Shown piece after piece: positions 41,408-50,556 of a DNA stretch of 64,000 nt; the stretch's first letter is position 1, and each line of letters begins with the position of its first letter. The DNA lies in contig NZ_JBAWKD010000002.1 of the NCBI RefSeq assembly GCF_037095735.1, positions 434,001-498,000 on the forward strand. Reading direction: 5' to 3'. The position numbers and the translations under genes were made by a program. The notes below the pieces were generated by a model. That model was not told the origin of the DNA. It made no database searches and saw only the letters and a program-made list of their open reading frames with translations. The DNA is from Frigidibacter sp037095735. GTDB taxonomy: Bacteria; Pseudomonadota; Alphaproteobacteria; Rhodobacterales; Rhodobacteraceae.

Positions 41408-43471
41408 CTAGCCGTCCACCCGGCCGAGATCCGCGACACCCAGGCAGATCGTGCGGATCCGGCTGAGCAGGTTCAGCCGGTTGCGGCGCACGACCTGATT
41501 GTCCGAGTTCACCTGCACCGCCTCGAAGAAGGCGTCGATCGGGCCGCGCAGCGCAGCCATCGCGGCCATGGCGGCGGCGAAGTCCTCGGCGGCCATCGCC
41601 GGGGCGATCTGCGCCTCGGCGGCATCGAGCGCGGAAAACAGCGTCTTTTCAGACTCGTGCTCGGCGAACTTCACGTCCGCGCCGAAACTGTATTCGACAC
41701 CGTCCTTCGCCTCGGCCTGGGTCAGGATGTTGTTGGCGCGCTTGAAGCCCTGGATCAGGTTCGCCCCGTCCTCGGTCGCCAGCACCCCGGTCAGCGCCCG
41801 CGCGCGCTTCACCAGCAGCGTCAGATCGTCAGCGCCGGGCATCGCGAGGCAGGCGTCGATCACGTCGTGACGGATGCCCTGATCGCGCAGGAACACCTTC
41901 AGGCGGTCATGGAAGAAGGACAGCAGGTCGGCGGCGTCCGCCCCCGGGTTGGCCTTTTCGAACATTTCCGTCAGCGACAGCCGCAGATCGTTGGTCAGGA
42001 TCAGACGAATGCAACCAAGGGCCGCCCTGCGCAGCGCGAAGGGGTCCTTGGAGCCCGTGGGCTTCTCGTCGATCGCCCAGAAGCCGGTCAGCGTGTCGAG
42101 CTTGTCGGCCAGCGCCACCGCGACCGAGACCGGCGCCTGCGGCACCGCGTCCGAGGGCCCGAGCGGCGCGTAATGATCCTGGCAGGCGGCGGCGACCGCC
42201 TCGGGCAGGCCGGCGGCGGCAGCGTAGTAGCGGCCCATCAGGCCCTGCAGTTCGGGGAACTCGCCGACCATAGCCGATTGCAGGTCGGCCTTGGCGACCT
42301 CGGCGGCCAGCCGCGCCTGCGCGGCATCGGCCCCGACCTGCGGCGCCAGCGCCTCGGCCAGCGCGGCGATGCGCGCCACGCGCTCGGCCTGAGAGCCCAG
42401 CTTGTTGTGGAAAGTGACGTTCGCGAGGCCCGCGGCGAGGGTTTTCATGCCCTCGGGTTGCGAAACCACACGCAGGTCGTTTTCCCAGAAGAACTTCGCA
42501 TCCGACAGCCGGGCGCGCAGCACCTTGCCGTTGCCGTGCAGGATCGTCGCGCCATTGTCGGCGGTCTCGCGGTTGGCGACGGTCACATAGCGCTCGATCC
42601 GACTGGTCTTCGGGTTGCGGACCGAGAAGAACTTCTGGTGTTCCTTCATCGAGGTCTGCAGCACCTCGGGCGGCAGGCCCAGGAACTCTTCCCCGATCGG
42701 GCCCATCAGCACCACCGGCCATTCGACAAGGCCCGAAATCTCTTCAAGCAGCCCGCGGTCCTCGACGATCTCGAGCCCGGCCGCGAAGGCACCGTTGCCG
42801 GCATCGGCGGCGATGTGCTCGGCCCGGTCGGTGGCGTTCAGGACCACGAAGGCGCGCTTGAGCTTCGTCTGGTAATCCTCGAACGAGGATACCGAAAACC
42901 GCGCCGGCGCCATGAAGCGATGGCCCTCGGTCGTGTCACCGGCGACGATCCCGTCAACGTCCAGCGGCACCACCTCGGCCCCGGCCTCGTCGGTCAGGAT
43001 GCACAGGATCGACTGCAGCGGGCGCACCCAGCGCAGGCTGCCCTCGCCCCAGCGCATCGACTTCGGCCAGGGGAAGCTGCGGATCGTGCGGTCCAACACT
43101 TCGGAGACGATGCCGGCAGCGTCGCGGCCCGGCTTCTCGACCACGGCGAAATAGACCTGGCCCTTCTTCTCGTCGCGTTTTTCAAGCTGCTCGAGCGCGA
43201 GGCCGGTCGAGCGCAGGAAGCCCTCGATCGCCTGGGCGGGCGCGTCGGTGCGCGGGCCCTTGCGTTCCTCGCGCACGGCCATCGAACGCGCCGAAAGCCC
43301 CTCGACCGTCAGCGTCAGGCGCCGCGGCGTCGAAAAGGCCGCGGCCGAGGCATAGGTGAGCCCGGCATCGACAAGGCCCTGGGTGACGAGCGCCTTCAGA
43401 TCCTCGCGCGCGCGGGGCTGCATCCGCGCGGGAATTTCCTCGGAGAAGAGTTCGATCAGAAGGTCAGGCAT
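41408..43471 (-). CDS. glyS: Glycyl-tRNA synthetase beta subunit
   Basis: A 687-residue subunit of the alpha2beta2 glycyl-tRNA synthetase, used for tRNA binding. LLIELFSEEIPARMQ opens the protein. LFSTPRRLTLTVEGL, FPWPKSMRWG, VLQTSMKEHQKFF and a late DPFALRRAALG are characteristic. The length is normal. The alpha subunit gene glyQ, usually close by, is not in this interval; the next gene upstream is a secreted protein. The PPDK-like gene follows on the same strand. Confidence 0.95.
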   Translation of the reverse strand: MPDLLIELFSEEIPARMQPRAREDLKALVTQGLVDAGLTYASAAAFSTPRRLTLTVEGLSARSMAVREERKGPRTDAPAQAIEGFLRSTGLALEQLEKRDEKKGQVYFAVVEKPGRDAAGIVSEVLDRTIRSFPWPKSMRWGEGSLRWVRPLQSILCILTDEAGAEVVPLDVDGIVAGDTTEGHRFMAPARFSVSSFEDYQTKLKRAFVVLNATDRAEHIAADAGNGAFAAGLEIVEDRGLLEEISGLVEWPVVLMGPIGEEFLGLPPEVLQTSMKEHQKFFSVRNPKTSRIERYVTVANRETADNGATILHGNGKVLRARLSDAKFFWENDLRVVSQPEGMKTLAAGLANVTFHNKLGSQAERVARIAALAEALAPQVGADAAQARLAAEVAKADLQSAMVGEFPELQGLMGRYYAAAAGLPEAVAAACQDHYAPLGPSDAVPQAPVSVAVALADKLDTLTGFWAIDEKPTGSKDPFALRRAALGCIRLILTNDLRLSLTEMFEKANPGADAADLLSFFHDRLKVFLRDQGIRHDVIDACLAMPGADDLTLLVKRARALTGVLATEDGANLIQGFKRANNILTQAEAKDGVEYSFGADVKFAEHESEKTLFSALDAAEAQIAPAMAAEDFAAAMAAMAALRGPIDAFFEAVQVNSDNQVVRRNRLNLLSRIRTICLGVADLGRVDG

Positions 43472-43553
43472 CGGGTCACCGCTGGCTTTTCAGGGGCCTA
43501 GTTTGCGCAGGGCATACCGGCCCCGTCCCGCGGCGTAAAGCCTGACTTCGGCG

Positions 43554-44366
43554 CTATTCCCCGCAGACCCAGACCGCGCCGCCGACCACGACCACGCTGG
43601 CCGCCGCCCCCGCCAGCGCCAGCGGCGCCGCCATCAGCGCCGTCGCCGCGCTGCCGATGCCCGCCATCGCCGAGCTGAGCCCGGCGGTCGAGCCCGACAG
43701 GATCATCGCCCCCGACTGGTGCTTCACCGCATCGACCCCGGCCGAAGCGGTGGCCGAGGCGACCTCCTTGGCCTCGCGGCTCGAGGCATTCACGAAACGG
43801 CAGACCTTTCCCGGCCCCTCGCAGAGGCCCATCTGGTCGCGCTCGCCCATCGCCAGCCCGGAATAGCCCATCATCGGATCGCTCTGCAGGCAGAAGACGT
43901 CACGCTCGCGCGGGGACAGGTCCGGCGACATGTCCGCGATCACCACCTTGGCCGGGCAGCGCCCCTCGCCCAGATTGCGCTTCTCGCGCTTCGAGGACCA
44001 CACATTGGCATCGGTCGCGTCATAGCCCAGCGTCTTCGCAACCCCGCCGATCACGGCGGAGCAGGCCGTGACCTCTGTCACCTCGACGGCCTCGGAAACC
44101 GGCGGCACCGGCGGCGCGCCTGCCGGCACCTCGGGCCCCGGGGCGGTGGTCGGCTGGGACGAGGGCGTATCGCCGGCCTGTTCCGCCGATGCCGCCTCGG
44201 GCGCAGCAGGCTCAGGCGCGGCAGCCTCGGACAGGGCAGGTTCGGGCGCAGCGGGCTCGGAAGCAGCGGGCGGCACCACGGTGTCCTCGGCCCAGAGCGG
44301 CGCGGGTGCAAAGGCGGGGGCGAGGGCCGCACAGAGCAGGCCCGCGGTCAGCAGGGGAAGGCGCAT
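43554..44366 (-). CDS. Secreted protein with a Pro/Ala/Glu-rich linker and a hydrophobic C-terminus, function unknown
   Basis: A 270-residue protein. The signal peptide is MRLPLLTAGLLCAALAPAFAPAPLWA. Residues about 28-100 are a low-complexity linker rich in EPAAPE units. A conserved-looking Cys-containing domain follows (CSAVIGGVAKTLGYDATDANVW, GRCPAKVVIADMSPDLSPRERDVFCLQ, CEGPGKVCRFV). A glycine/alanine-rich hydrophobic hairpin ends the chain, with a final Cys. GGAG lies upstream of the ATG at 44366. No family is recognised; cell-envelope location is likely. Confidence 0.65.
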   Translation of the reverse strand: MRLPLLTAGLLCAALAPAFAPAPLWAEDTVVPPAASEPAAPEPALSEAAAPEPAAPEAASAEQAGDTPSSQPTTAPGPEVPAGAPPVPPVSEAVEVTEVTACSAVIGGVAKTLGYDATDANVWSSKREKRNLGEGRCPAKVVIADMSPDLSPRERDVFCLQSDPMMGYSGLAMGERDQMGLCEGPGKVCRFVNASSREAKEVASATASAGVDAVKHQSGAMILSGSTAGLSSAMAGIGSAATALMAAPLALAGAAASVVVVGGAVWVCGE

Positions 44367-44725
44367 TCGGGGAACTCCAGCTCGTGCCCGGTCGTCGCGG
44401 TCTTTCCGCCGCGTCATCGGCACATCCTAGCCGATGCCGCAGCGCCGCAGAAGGTGCCGCTTCATCGCGGCGATCACATCCGCTTCACTTGACTTCGCGC
44501 CCGCCCTGCCCCATCTGGGACCGATCCGCCGTCCGCTGCCGCGTGAGCAGCCGTGCCCGATCCGGTCCTTGCGACCAGATTCCGACCGGGGCACAGGACC
44601 GGAAGACCGGCTCCCATCACGCCAGGGGTCATCGCGGGCCGTGCCCGTGACCCGCCTGTCGCGCGCCGTCTCCCTTCGGCGCCCCTCCCCCGTGCGCCGC
44701 CGTGCGCCTGCCGAAAGAGACTGCC
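44367..44725 (+). other. 359-bp interval between a secreted-protein gene and the DEAD-box helicase gene
   Basis: This divergent region must hold both promoters. A weak sigma-70-like TTGACT (44489-44494) is followed 17 bases later by CATCTG, a poor -10 box. The distance leaves a long leader of more than 200 bases before the helicase start. Long leaders are common for cold-shock-type helicases. No small gene is supported. Confidence 0.45.
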
Positions 44726-46069
44726 TTGAGCAATTTCGAGTCCCTGGGCCTTGCCCCGGATGTCCTGAGAAACATCGCCAAGATCGGCCTGACCGATCCC
44801 ACCCCGATCCAGGCCGAAGCGATCCCCGAGATCGTCAAGGGCCGCGACCTGCTGGGCCTTGCCCAGACCGGCACCGGCAAGACCGCGGCCTTCGGCCTGC
44901 CGATGATCACCCGCCTGCTGAAGCATGGCGGCAAGCCCGGGCCGAAGCAGGTCCGCGCGCTGATCCTCGCGCCGACCCGCGAGCTGGCCACCCAGATTTC
45001 CGACAACATCACCGCCTATGCCGACGGCACCCCGATCCGCGTGTTCCGCATCGTCGGCGGCGCCTCGGTCAATGCCCAGATCGAGCGGCTGAAGCGCGGC
45101 GTCGACGTGCTGATCGCCACCCCCGGGCGGCTGATCGACATCCTCGACCGCAATGCCGTCGACCTGACCAAGGCCGAATACCTCGTGCTGGACGAGGCCG
45201 ACCAGATGCTGGACATCGGCTTCATCCACGCGCTGCGCCGGATCGCGCGCTACCTGCCGCGCACCCGCCAGACGCTGCTGTTCTCGGCCACCATGCCGAA
45301 GCTGATGGAAGAGCTGGCCGACACCTACCTGACCGAGCCGGTGCGCGTCGCGGTGAACCCGCCGGGCAAGGCCGCCGAGAAGATCGACCAGGGCGTGCAT
45401 TTCGTGAACCAGGGCGACAAGGCCAAGCTTCTGGCCGAATATGTCGGCCGTCACCCGGGCGAGCTGTCGATCGTCTTCGGCCGCACCAAGCACGGTTCGG
45501 AAAAGCTGAGCCGGCTGATGGAAAGCTGGGGCTTCTCGGTCGGCGCGATCCACGGCAACAAGAGCCAGAACCAGCGCGAGCGTGCGCTGCAGGCCTTCCG
45601 CTCGGGCGAGATCGAGGTGCTGATCGCCACCGACGTGGCGGCGCGCGGGCTCGACATCCCGGATGTGAAGCACGTCTACAACTACGACCTGCCGAACGTG
45701 CCCGAGAACTACGTCCACCGCATCGGCCGCACGGCACGGGCGGGGCGTGACGGGCGCGCGGTCGCCTTCTGCTCGCCGGCCGAAGTGGGCGAGCTGCGCG
45801 CGATCGAGAAGGCGATGAAGGCCGAGATCCTGGTGATCGGCGGCGAAGAGCCCGAGGCCGTAGCACCTGCCGCCAAGGGCCGGGGCCGGCCGGGCCCGAG
45901 CCGCTCGCAGGGCGGTGGCGCCGGGCGTCCTCAGGGCAAGGGGGCGCCGGGCGGCGCACCGCGCGGGCCGAAACCCGCGCCGAAGGCGGCAGCGGGCGAC
46001 GCGGCCCCCAGCCGCAAGCGCCCCGCGCGGCGCCCCTCGCGCCGTCCGAAGGCCCAGCAGAGCGCCTGA
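44726..46069 (+). CDS. DEAD-box ATP-dependent RNA helicase (RhlE-like)
   Basis: A 447-residue helicase. It has the Q motif with DPTPIQ, Walker A AQTGTGKT, PTRELATQ, TPGRLID, DEAD in LDEADQMLDIGF, SATMP, the Gln-rich FGRTKHGSEKL segment, ATDVAARGLDIP and HRIGRTARAG. The last 75 residues are a basic Gly/Pro/Arg-rich tail that should bind RNA. TTG at 44726 (AAAGAGA upstream, giving MSNFESLGL) fits the family start; GTG at 44702 is an alternative. It acts in ribosome assembly or RNA decay. Confidence 0.93.
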   Translation: MSNFESLGLAPDVLRNIAKIGLTDPTPIQAEAIPEIVKGRDLLGLAQTGTGKTAAFGLPMITRLLKHGGKPGPKQVRALILAPTRELATQISDNITAYADGTPIRVFRIVGGASVNAQIERLKRGVDVLIATPGRLIDILDRNAVDLTKAEYLVLDEADQMLDIGFIHALRRIARYLPRTRQTLLFSATMPKLMEELADTYLTEPVRVAVNPPGKAAEKIDQGVHFVNQGDKAKLLAEYVGRHPGELSIVFGRTKHGSEKLSRLMESWGFSVGAIHGNKSQNQRERALQAFRSGEIEVLIATDVAARGLDIPDVKHVYNYDLPNVPENYVHRIGRTARAGRDGRAVAFCSPAEVGELRAIEKAMKAEILVIGGEEPEAVAPAAKGRGRPGPSRSQGGGAGRPQGKGAPGGAPRGPKPAPKAAAGDAAPSRKRPARRPSRRPKAQQSA

Positions 46070-46114
46070 GAGGGCGGTTGATTTGCCGCGCGCGGGGGCC
46101 TAACCCTCGCGCGC

Positions 46115-46693
46115 ATGGCAAAGCTCTATTTCCACTACTCGACGATGAACGCCGGCAAGTCGACGATCCTGCTGCAGGCGGCGCACAACTATCGCGAACG
46201 CGGCATGGGCTCGTTGCTGATGACCGCCGCGATCGACGACCGGGCCGGCACCGGGCGGATCGAAAGCCGCATCGGCATCGGCGAGCCGGCGGCGACCTTC
46301 GACGCAACGACCCAAATGTTCGATTTCGTCAAGGCGGCTGTCGATGCGGGCGGCATTCACTGCATCTTTGTCGATGAAGCGCAATTCCTGAGCCAAGAGC
46401 AGGTCTGGGATCTGGCCCGAGTGGTCGATGATCTGGGCCTGCCGGTGATGTGCTACGGGCTGCGGGTCGACTTCCGCGGCGCGCTGTTCCCGGGCTCGGC
46501 CGCGCTGCTGGCGCTGGCCGACGAGCTGCGCGAGGTGCGCACGATCTGCCATTGCGGAAAGAAGGCGACGATGGTCGTGCGGCGCGACGCCGGCGGCCGG
46601 GTGACGGTGGCCGGGGCGCAGGTGCAGATCGGCGGCAACGAGACCTACGAGTCGCTCTGCCGGCGCCACTGGCGCGCGGCGGTCGGGCAGTAA
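46115..46693 (+). CDS. tdk: Thymidine kinase
   Basis: A 192-residue type II thymidine kinase for salvage of thymidine. The P-loop MNAGKST spans residues 11-17. FVDEAQFL is the magnesium/Glu region. The lasso region has CHCGKKATMVVRR and a final LCRRHW that supplies zinc ligands, followed by the C-terminus. The length and order fit the family. It follows the helicase by 45 bases and is ended by a terminator shared with csbD. Confidence 0.96.
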   Translation: MAKLYFHYSTMNAGKSTILLQAAHNYRERGMGSLLMTAAIDDRAGTGRIESRIGIGEPAATFDATTQMFDFVKAAVDAGGIHCIFVDEAQFLSQEQVWDLARVVDDLGLPVMCYGLRVDFRGALFPGSAALLALADELREVRTICHCGKKATMVVRRDAGGRVTVAGAQVQIGGNETYESLCRRHWRAAVGQ

Positions 46694-46710
46694 CCCGGAG
46701 AGAAACCCCC

Positions 46711-46746
46711 ACGAAAAAGGCCGCCCCGTTCGGGCGGCCTTCGCGC
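46711..46746. terminator. Bidirectional terminator between tdk and csbD
   Basis: AAGGCCGCCC (46717-46726) pairs with GGGCGGCCTT (46732-46741) around CGTTC, with an A-run on the left and TTCG on the right. It lies between convergent gene ends. Confidence 0.75.
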
Positions 46747-46766
46747 TGGCGCAGCCTTTCGGCGGC

Positions 46767-46970
46767 TCAGTGCTTGCGGTTGGCGAAGTAGTCGTCGACC
46801 TCGCGCTCGGCGACATCCTTGGTCTTGCCGTACTTCTCCTGGATCAGACCGGCGAGCTTGTCGCGCTTGCCTGCGGCGACGTCGAGATCGTCATCCGTCA
46901 GCTTGCCCCACTGCTCTTTCACCGAGCCCTTGATCTGCTTCCAGTTGCCTTCGACGATATCCCAGTTCAT
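46767..46970 (-). CDS. CsbD family stress-response protein
   Basis: A 67-residue acidic, Lys-rich helical protein starting MNWDIVEGNWKQIKGSVKEQWGKLTDDDLD, the textbook CsbD opening. It ends with a short EREVDDYFANRKH. AGGAG precedes the ATG at 46970. A perfect GGAAC-N17-CGTT element lies just upstream. CsbD proteins are induced in general stress; their molecular activity is unknown. It is cytoplasmic. Confidence 0.93.
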   Translation of the reverse strand: MNWDIVEGNWKQIKGSVKEQWGKLTDDDLDVAAGKRDKLAGLIQEKYGKTKDVAEREVDDYFANRKH

Positions 46971-47003
46971 GTCCGTCTCCTTTCGGATCAAATCTGCAAA
47001 AAT

Positions 47004-47029
47004 AACGCGCAGATCCGGACACGGGTTCC
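47004..47029 (-). promoter_or_regulatory. Candidate EcfG-type general stress promoter for csbD
   Basis: Read on the reverse strand, GGAAC (47025-47029) and CGTT (47004-47007) are 17 bases apart, as in the alphaproteobacterial general stress consensus. The -10-like box lies 34 bases before the csbD start. CsbD genes are typical members of this regulon. Confidence 0.65.
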
Positions 47030-47033
47030 GCCC

Positions 47034-47386
47034 TCAGAACAGTCGCCCGCCGATCGGCACATCCTTGCCGGGGGCCAGCAGCACCACCTCGCCATCCTCG
47101 TCGGGCACGCCCAGCGTCAGCACCTCCGAGCGCATCGGCCCGATCTGGCGCGGCGGGAAGTTGACCACCGCCATCACCAGCCGACCGACCAGCGCTTCGG
47201 GCGTGTAGTGCTTCGTGATCTGGGCCGAGCTCTTCTTCTCGCCGATCTCGGGCCCGAAATCGATCCAGAGCTTGATCGCCGGCTTGCGCGCCTCGGGGAA
47301 GGGTTCGGCCTTTACGATCCGGCCGACGCGGATGTCGACCTTCAGGAAATCGTCGAAGCCGATCTCGGGCGCCTTGTCGTTTCCGC

Positions 47387-47390
<4 letters not shown>
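47034..47390 (-). CDS. CsaA-like tRNA-binding domain protein
   Basis: A 118-residue protein consisting of one OB-fold tRNA-binding domain. FLKVDIRVGRIVKAEPFPEARKPAIKLWIDFG and GRLVMAVVNFPPRQIGPMRSEVL are typical of CsaA and of the C-terminus of methionyl-tRNA synthetases. CsaA has been described as a chaperone-like protein; its true role is uncertain. The start overlaps the proC stop by four bases (ATGA), so the two are co-translated. Confidence 0.9.
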
Positions 47391-48199
<809 letters not shown>

Positions 48200-48234
48200 T
48201 GCAGCCGTCCTCGAAACCCTGTCGGGTCCGGACC

Positions 48235-48738
48235 TTAGGCGCGGCCGTAGGCCTCGGCAATGGCGACCTGCATCGCCTGTTCGGGAGTGCGCTCGCCCCA
48301 GCCCACAAGCTGGAAGGCGGGGTAGAAACGTTCCGAGGCGCCGACCGCGGACGAGATCATCCGGTCGATCTGCTCGGGGCTGGCCGCCTGCCCGCCCGAA
48401 AGCACGAGGCCATAGCGCCAGACCATCAGCCGCTGCTCGGCCCAGAAGCTGAAGGCGCCGGTCCAGACCTGATCGTTGATGCGATTGAGCGCCTCGTAAA
48501 GCTCGGCCATCCGCGCCTCGGGCGGCTCCATCTCGAAGGTGCAGATCAGGCGCAGGGTCTCGTCCTGCGGGGTCCAGGCCAGCGTCAGCGAATAGGTGCG
48601 CCACTGCCCTTCCACCGCCATCGCGATCTGGTCGTCGGCGACGCGGTCGAATTCCCAGTCATGGGATTCGGCCAGGCTTTCGACGATGTCGATCGGGTGG
48701 ACATCCTCGGAAAGCAGGAAATCCTCGGAGAGTGACAT
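48235..48738 (-). CDS. YbjN domain-containing protein
   Basis: A 167-residue protein with an acidic N-terminus and a YbjN (type III secretion chaperone-like) fold. HPIDIVESLAESHDWEFDRVADDQIAM, YSLTLAWTPQDETLRLICTFEM and NRINDQVWTGAFSFW are typical. YbjN proteins have been linked to motility and stress, but no mechanism is established. The ATG at 48738 gives the family start; it is the first gene of the ybjN-proC-csaA run. No membrane segment is present. Confidence 0.85.
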   Translation of the reverse strand: MSLSEDFLLSEDVHPIDIVESLAESHDWEFDRVADDQIAMAVEGQWRTYSLTLAWTPQDETLRLICTFEMEPPEARMAELYEALNRINDQVWTGAFSFWAEQRLMVWRYGLVLSGGQAASPEQIDRMISSAVGASERFYPAFQLVGWGERTPEQAMQVAIAEAYGRA

Positions 48739-49061
48739 GCTCGGCCTCATGGTCGTTGGCAGATTGACGGACAGGCCCGCAACTGCTGGGTAGTGTCACA
48801 AGGGTCGGGGATGATCCTGCGCCGCCCTTACCAGATATGGTGTTCTCTGGCGCTGACTCTGTAAAGCCGAAACTTGGGGACAACTCGCCTGTGCCCGCAT
48901 TTCAGGCAGCTCACGCAATCCCGAGCGGGTGACGCGAAATGTGACCGGGTTTCGCGGATGCAGCGATTTACTTTGCGGCAACCATGCCGCAAGAGCAGCC
49001 GCATTCACCTATCGCTAACCGACCTTCCGCCCGTTCCGCTCGACCAGAGGAGAACCCGCGC
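48739..49061. promoter_or_regulatory. 323-bp divergent promoter region with two inverted repeats
   Basis: This AT-richer interval separates ybjN from the SGNH-like gene. CGCGAAA (48933-48939) mirrors TTTCGCG (48950-48956). TTGCGGCA (48973-48980) mirrors TGCCGCAA (48985-48992) around ACCA, a perfect palindrome. Both lie 70-130 bases before the rightward gene, where an operator or leader hairpin would be expected. No gene is seen here. Confidence 0.5.
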
Positions 49062-50033
49062 ATGGCCCTGCTGCGCCCGACCCTGCTTGCCGCCCTTCTG
49101 ACCTCGCTCGCCCTGCCCGCGCTGGCCGCCGACATCCGGCTGGAACGCGACGCCGCCGGCCAGCCGCCGCTGATCGTCGGCATCGGCTCCAGCTCGATGA
49201 ACCGCTCGGCCCCGGCGATGGAGAAGATCGCCGCCGAGATCGGCGCGACCTATCTGAACCGCGGCGACGAGGGCTCGACCCAGCGCGACATCGGCCAGCG
49301 GGTCGGCTCGTATTTCACGCCCTTCCTGGTCAAGGGCGGCATGCTGCCGGCCGAGGGGCCGGTCGAGCTGCAGCTTGACGGCGAGTTCCCGACGCTGAGC
49401 TTCGCGATCAAGCCGACCGAGGTGACGATCCTGGGCGTGAAGGGCACGCTGACCCGCAACGGGCCCGAGAACCGCTATCAGTTCGACCGGGCCGAACCCG
49501 GCCGCGCGGTGGTGGCGCAGAACCGGGTGCGCGCGATCCCGACCAACCCCGACATCGCGGCGCTGCGCCCCGCCGATCCGGGGCTGTCGGACAAGGTGGT
49601 GATGCTGAACGCCGGCAAGAACGGCATCAAGCAGGGCCACCCGACCGAGATCATGGCCCGCGACCTCGACCAGCTGATCGGCTATTTCGATGATCCCGAG
49701 CACCAGCTGCTGATCTGGGGCTTCTTCGAGGACGTCAGCTGGGACCCGGCCTCGCCCGAGTTCCAGAAGGTGCTGGACCTGAACGCGCATCTGCAGGCGC
49801 AGTGGCCGGCGAACTACCTCGACTTCCGCGGCTGGCTGCTGTCGCCCCGGCCCTGGACCGCGGCGCAGATCCGGCCGACGCCCGAGGATCTCGACCGGCA
49901 GAAGGCCGGGCGGATGCCGCCCTCGCTGTTTGCCGATGACGCGCATCTGAAGCCAGAGGTCTATGCGGCGCTGGTGATGGACACCGTCCGCCCCGAGTTG
50001 GTGAAATCGGTCAAGCAGGCCGCCGCGAACTGA
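49062..50033 (+). CDS. Secreted SGNH-hydrolase-like protein
   Basis: A 323-residue protein. The signal peptide MALLRPTLLAALLTSLALPALA is cut before AD. GIGSSSM (residues 41-46) stands where SGNH/GDSL enzymes have the nucleophile Ser. LNAGKNG (about 182-188) matches the GxND-type block with Asn187, and DDAHLKP (292-298) the final DxxH pair. A long beta-rich insert lies between the first two blocks. This suggests an esterase or acyl-transferring enzyme acting in the periplasm, but the family call is mine and not certain. AGAGGAGA precedes the ATG. Confidence 0.65.
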   Translation: MALLRPTLLAALLTSLALPALAADIRLERDAAGQPPLIVGIGSSSMNRSAPAMEKIAAEIGATYLNRGDEGSTQRDIGQRVGSYFTPFLVKGGMLPAEGPVELQLDGEFPTLSFAIKPTEVTILGVKGTLTRNGPENRYQFDRAEPGRAVVAQNRVRAIPTNPDIAALRPADPGLSDKVVMLNAGKNGIKQGHPTEIMARDLDQLIGYFDDPEHQLLIWGFFEDVSWDPASPEFQKVLDLNAHLQAQWPANYLDFRGWLLSPRPWTAAQIRPTPEDLDRQKAGRMPPSLFADDAHLKPEVYAALVMDTVRPELVKSVKQAAAN

Positions 50034-50061
50034 GCCCCGGCTGCCGGGACCCCGAAAGACG

Positions 50062-50091
50062 ACAGCCGCCGCCCGGGTCGGGGCGACGGCT
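50062..50091 (+). terminator. Stem-loop between convergent SGNH-like gene and ubiK
   Basis: CAGCCGCCGCCC pairs, with one mismatch, with GGGGCGACGGCTG. It sits between convergent genes, but there is no T-run, so function as a terminator is uncertain. Confidence 0.4.
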
Positions 50092-50128
50092 GCATCCGGT
50101 CACAGGGGGCGCGACGCCCCCGCGCGCC

Positions 50129-50383
50129 TCACTTGGCGATCTTTTCCTCGAGCGCGGCCAGACGGGCCGACAGCGCCTCGTTCTCTTCGCGGGCCCTCTG
50201 GGCCATGGCGCGGACCGCGTCGAATTCCTCGCGCGTGACGAAGTCGCGGTCGGCCAGCCAGCGGTCCATCCAGCCCTTCATCGCGGTTTCCATCTCGGTC
50301 CGCGCGCCCTGGGCCACGCCCATCGCATTGGTCATCAGCTTCGAGATGTCGTCGAAGAACTTGTTGTTGGTCGTGCCCTGCAT
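50129..50383 (-). CDS. ubiK: Ubiquinone biosynthesis accessory factor UbiK (YqiC/BMFP family)
   Basis: An 84-residue helical protein. KFFDDISKLMTNAMGVAQGARTEMETAM and FVTREEFDAVRAMAQRAREENEALSARLAALE form an amphipathic helix and a coiled coil, as in UbiK/BMFP proteins. These help assemble the ubiquinone-synthesis complex and can fuse membranes in vitro. The length is normal. It is a single gene, divergent from lgt, a common arrangement in Rhodobacteraceae. Confidence 0.87.
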   Translation of the reverse strand: MQGTTNNKFFDDISKLMTNAMGVAQGARTEMETAMKGWMDRWLADRDFVTREEFDAVRAMAQRAREENEALSARLAALEEKIAK

Positions 50384-50556
50384 GGCTCGCTCCTTGGGAT
50401 CAGGCCGGGACGGACCGGCGCGGCGCTTGTCCCTTATATGGTCGCGCAGGCACGCAGGCGCAAGCCGCGCGGCCCCGCTGACAGTTGCGCGAGCCGGTTG
50501 ACACCGCCGGCCGCAGCGGGCTTCTGACCCGCGACACCGCGCAAGAGCAGGACGGC

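Noticed and set aside
48200..48604. N-terminal extension of ProC
   Set aside because: It overlaps ybjN in another frame and is not found in ProC; the start at 48199 fits the family.
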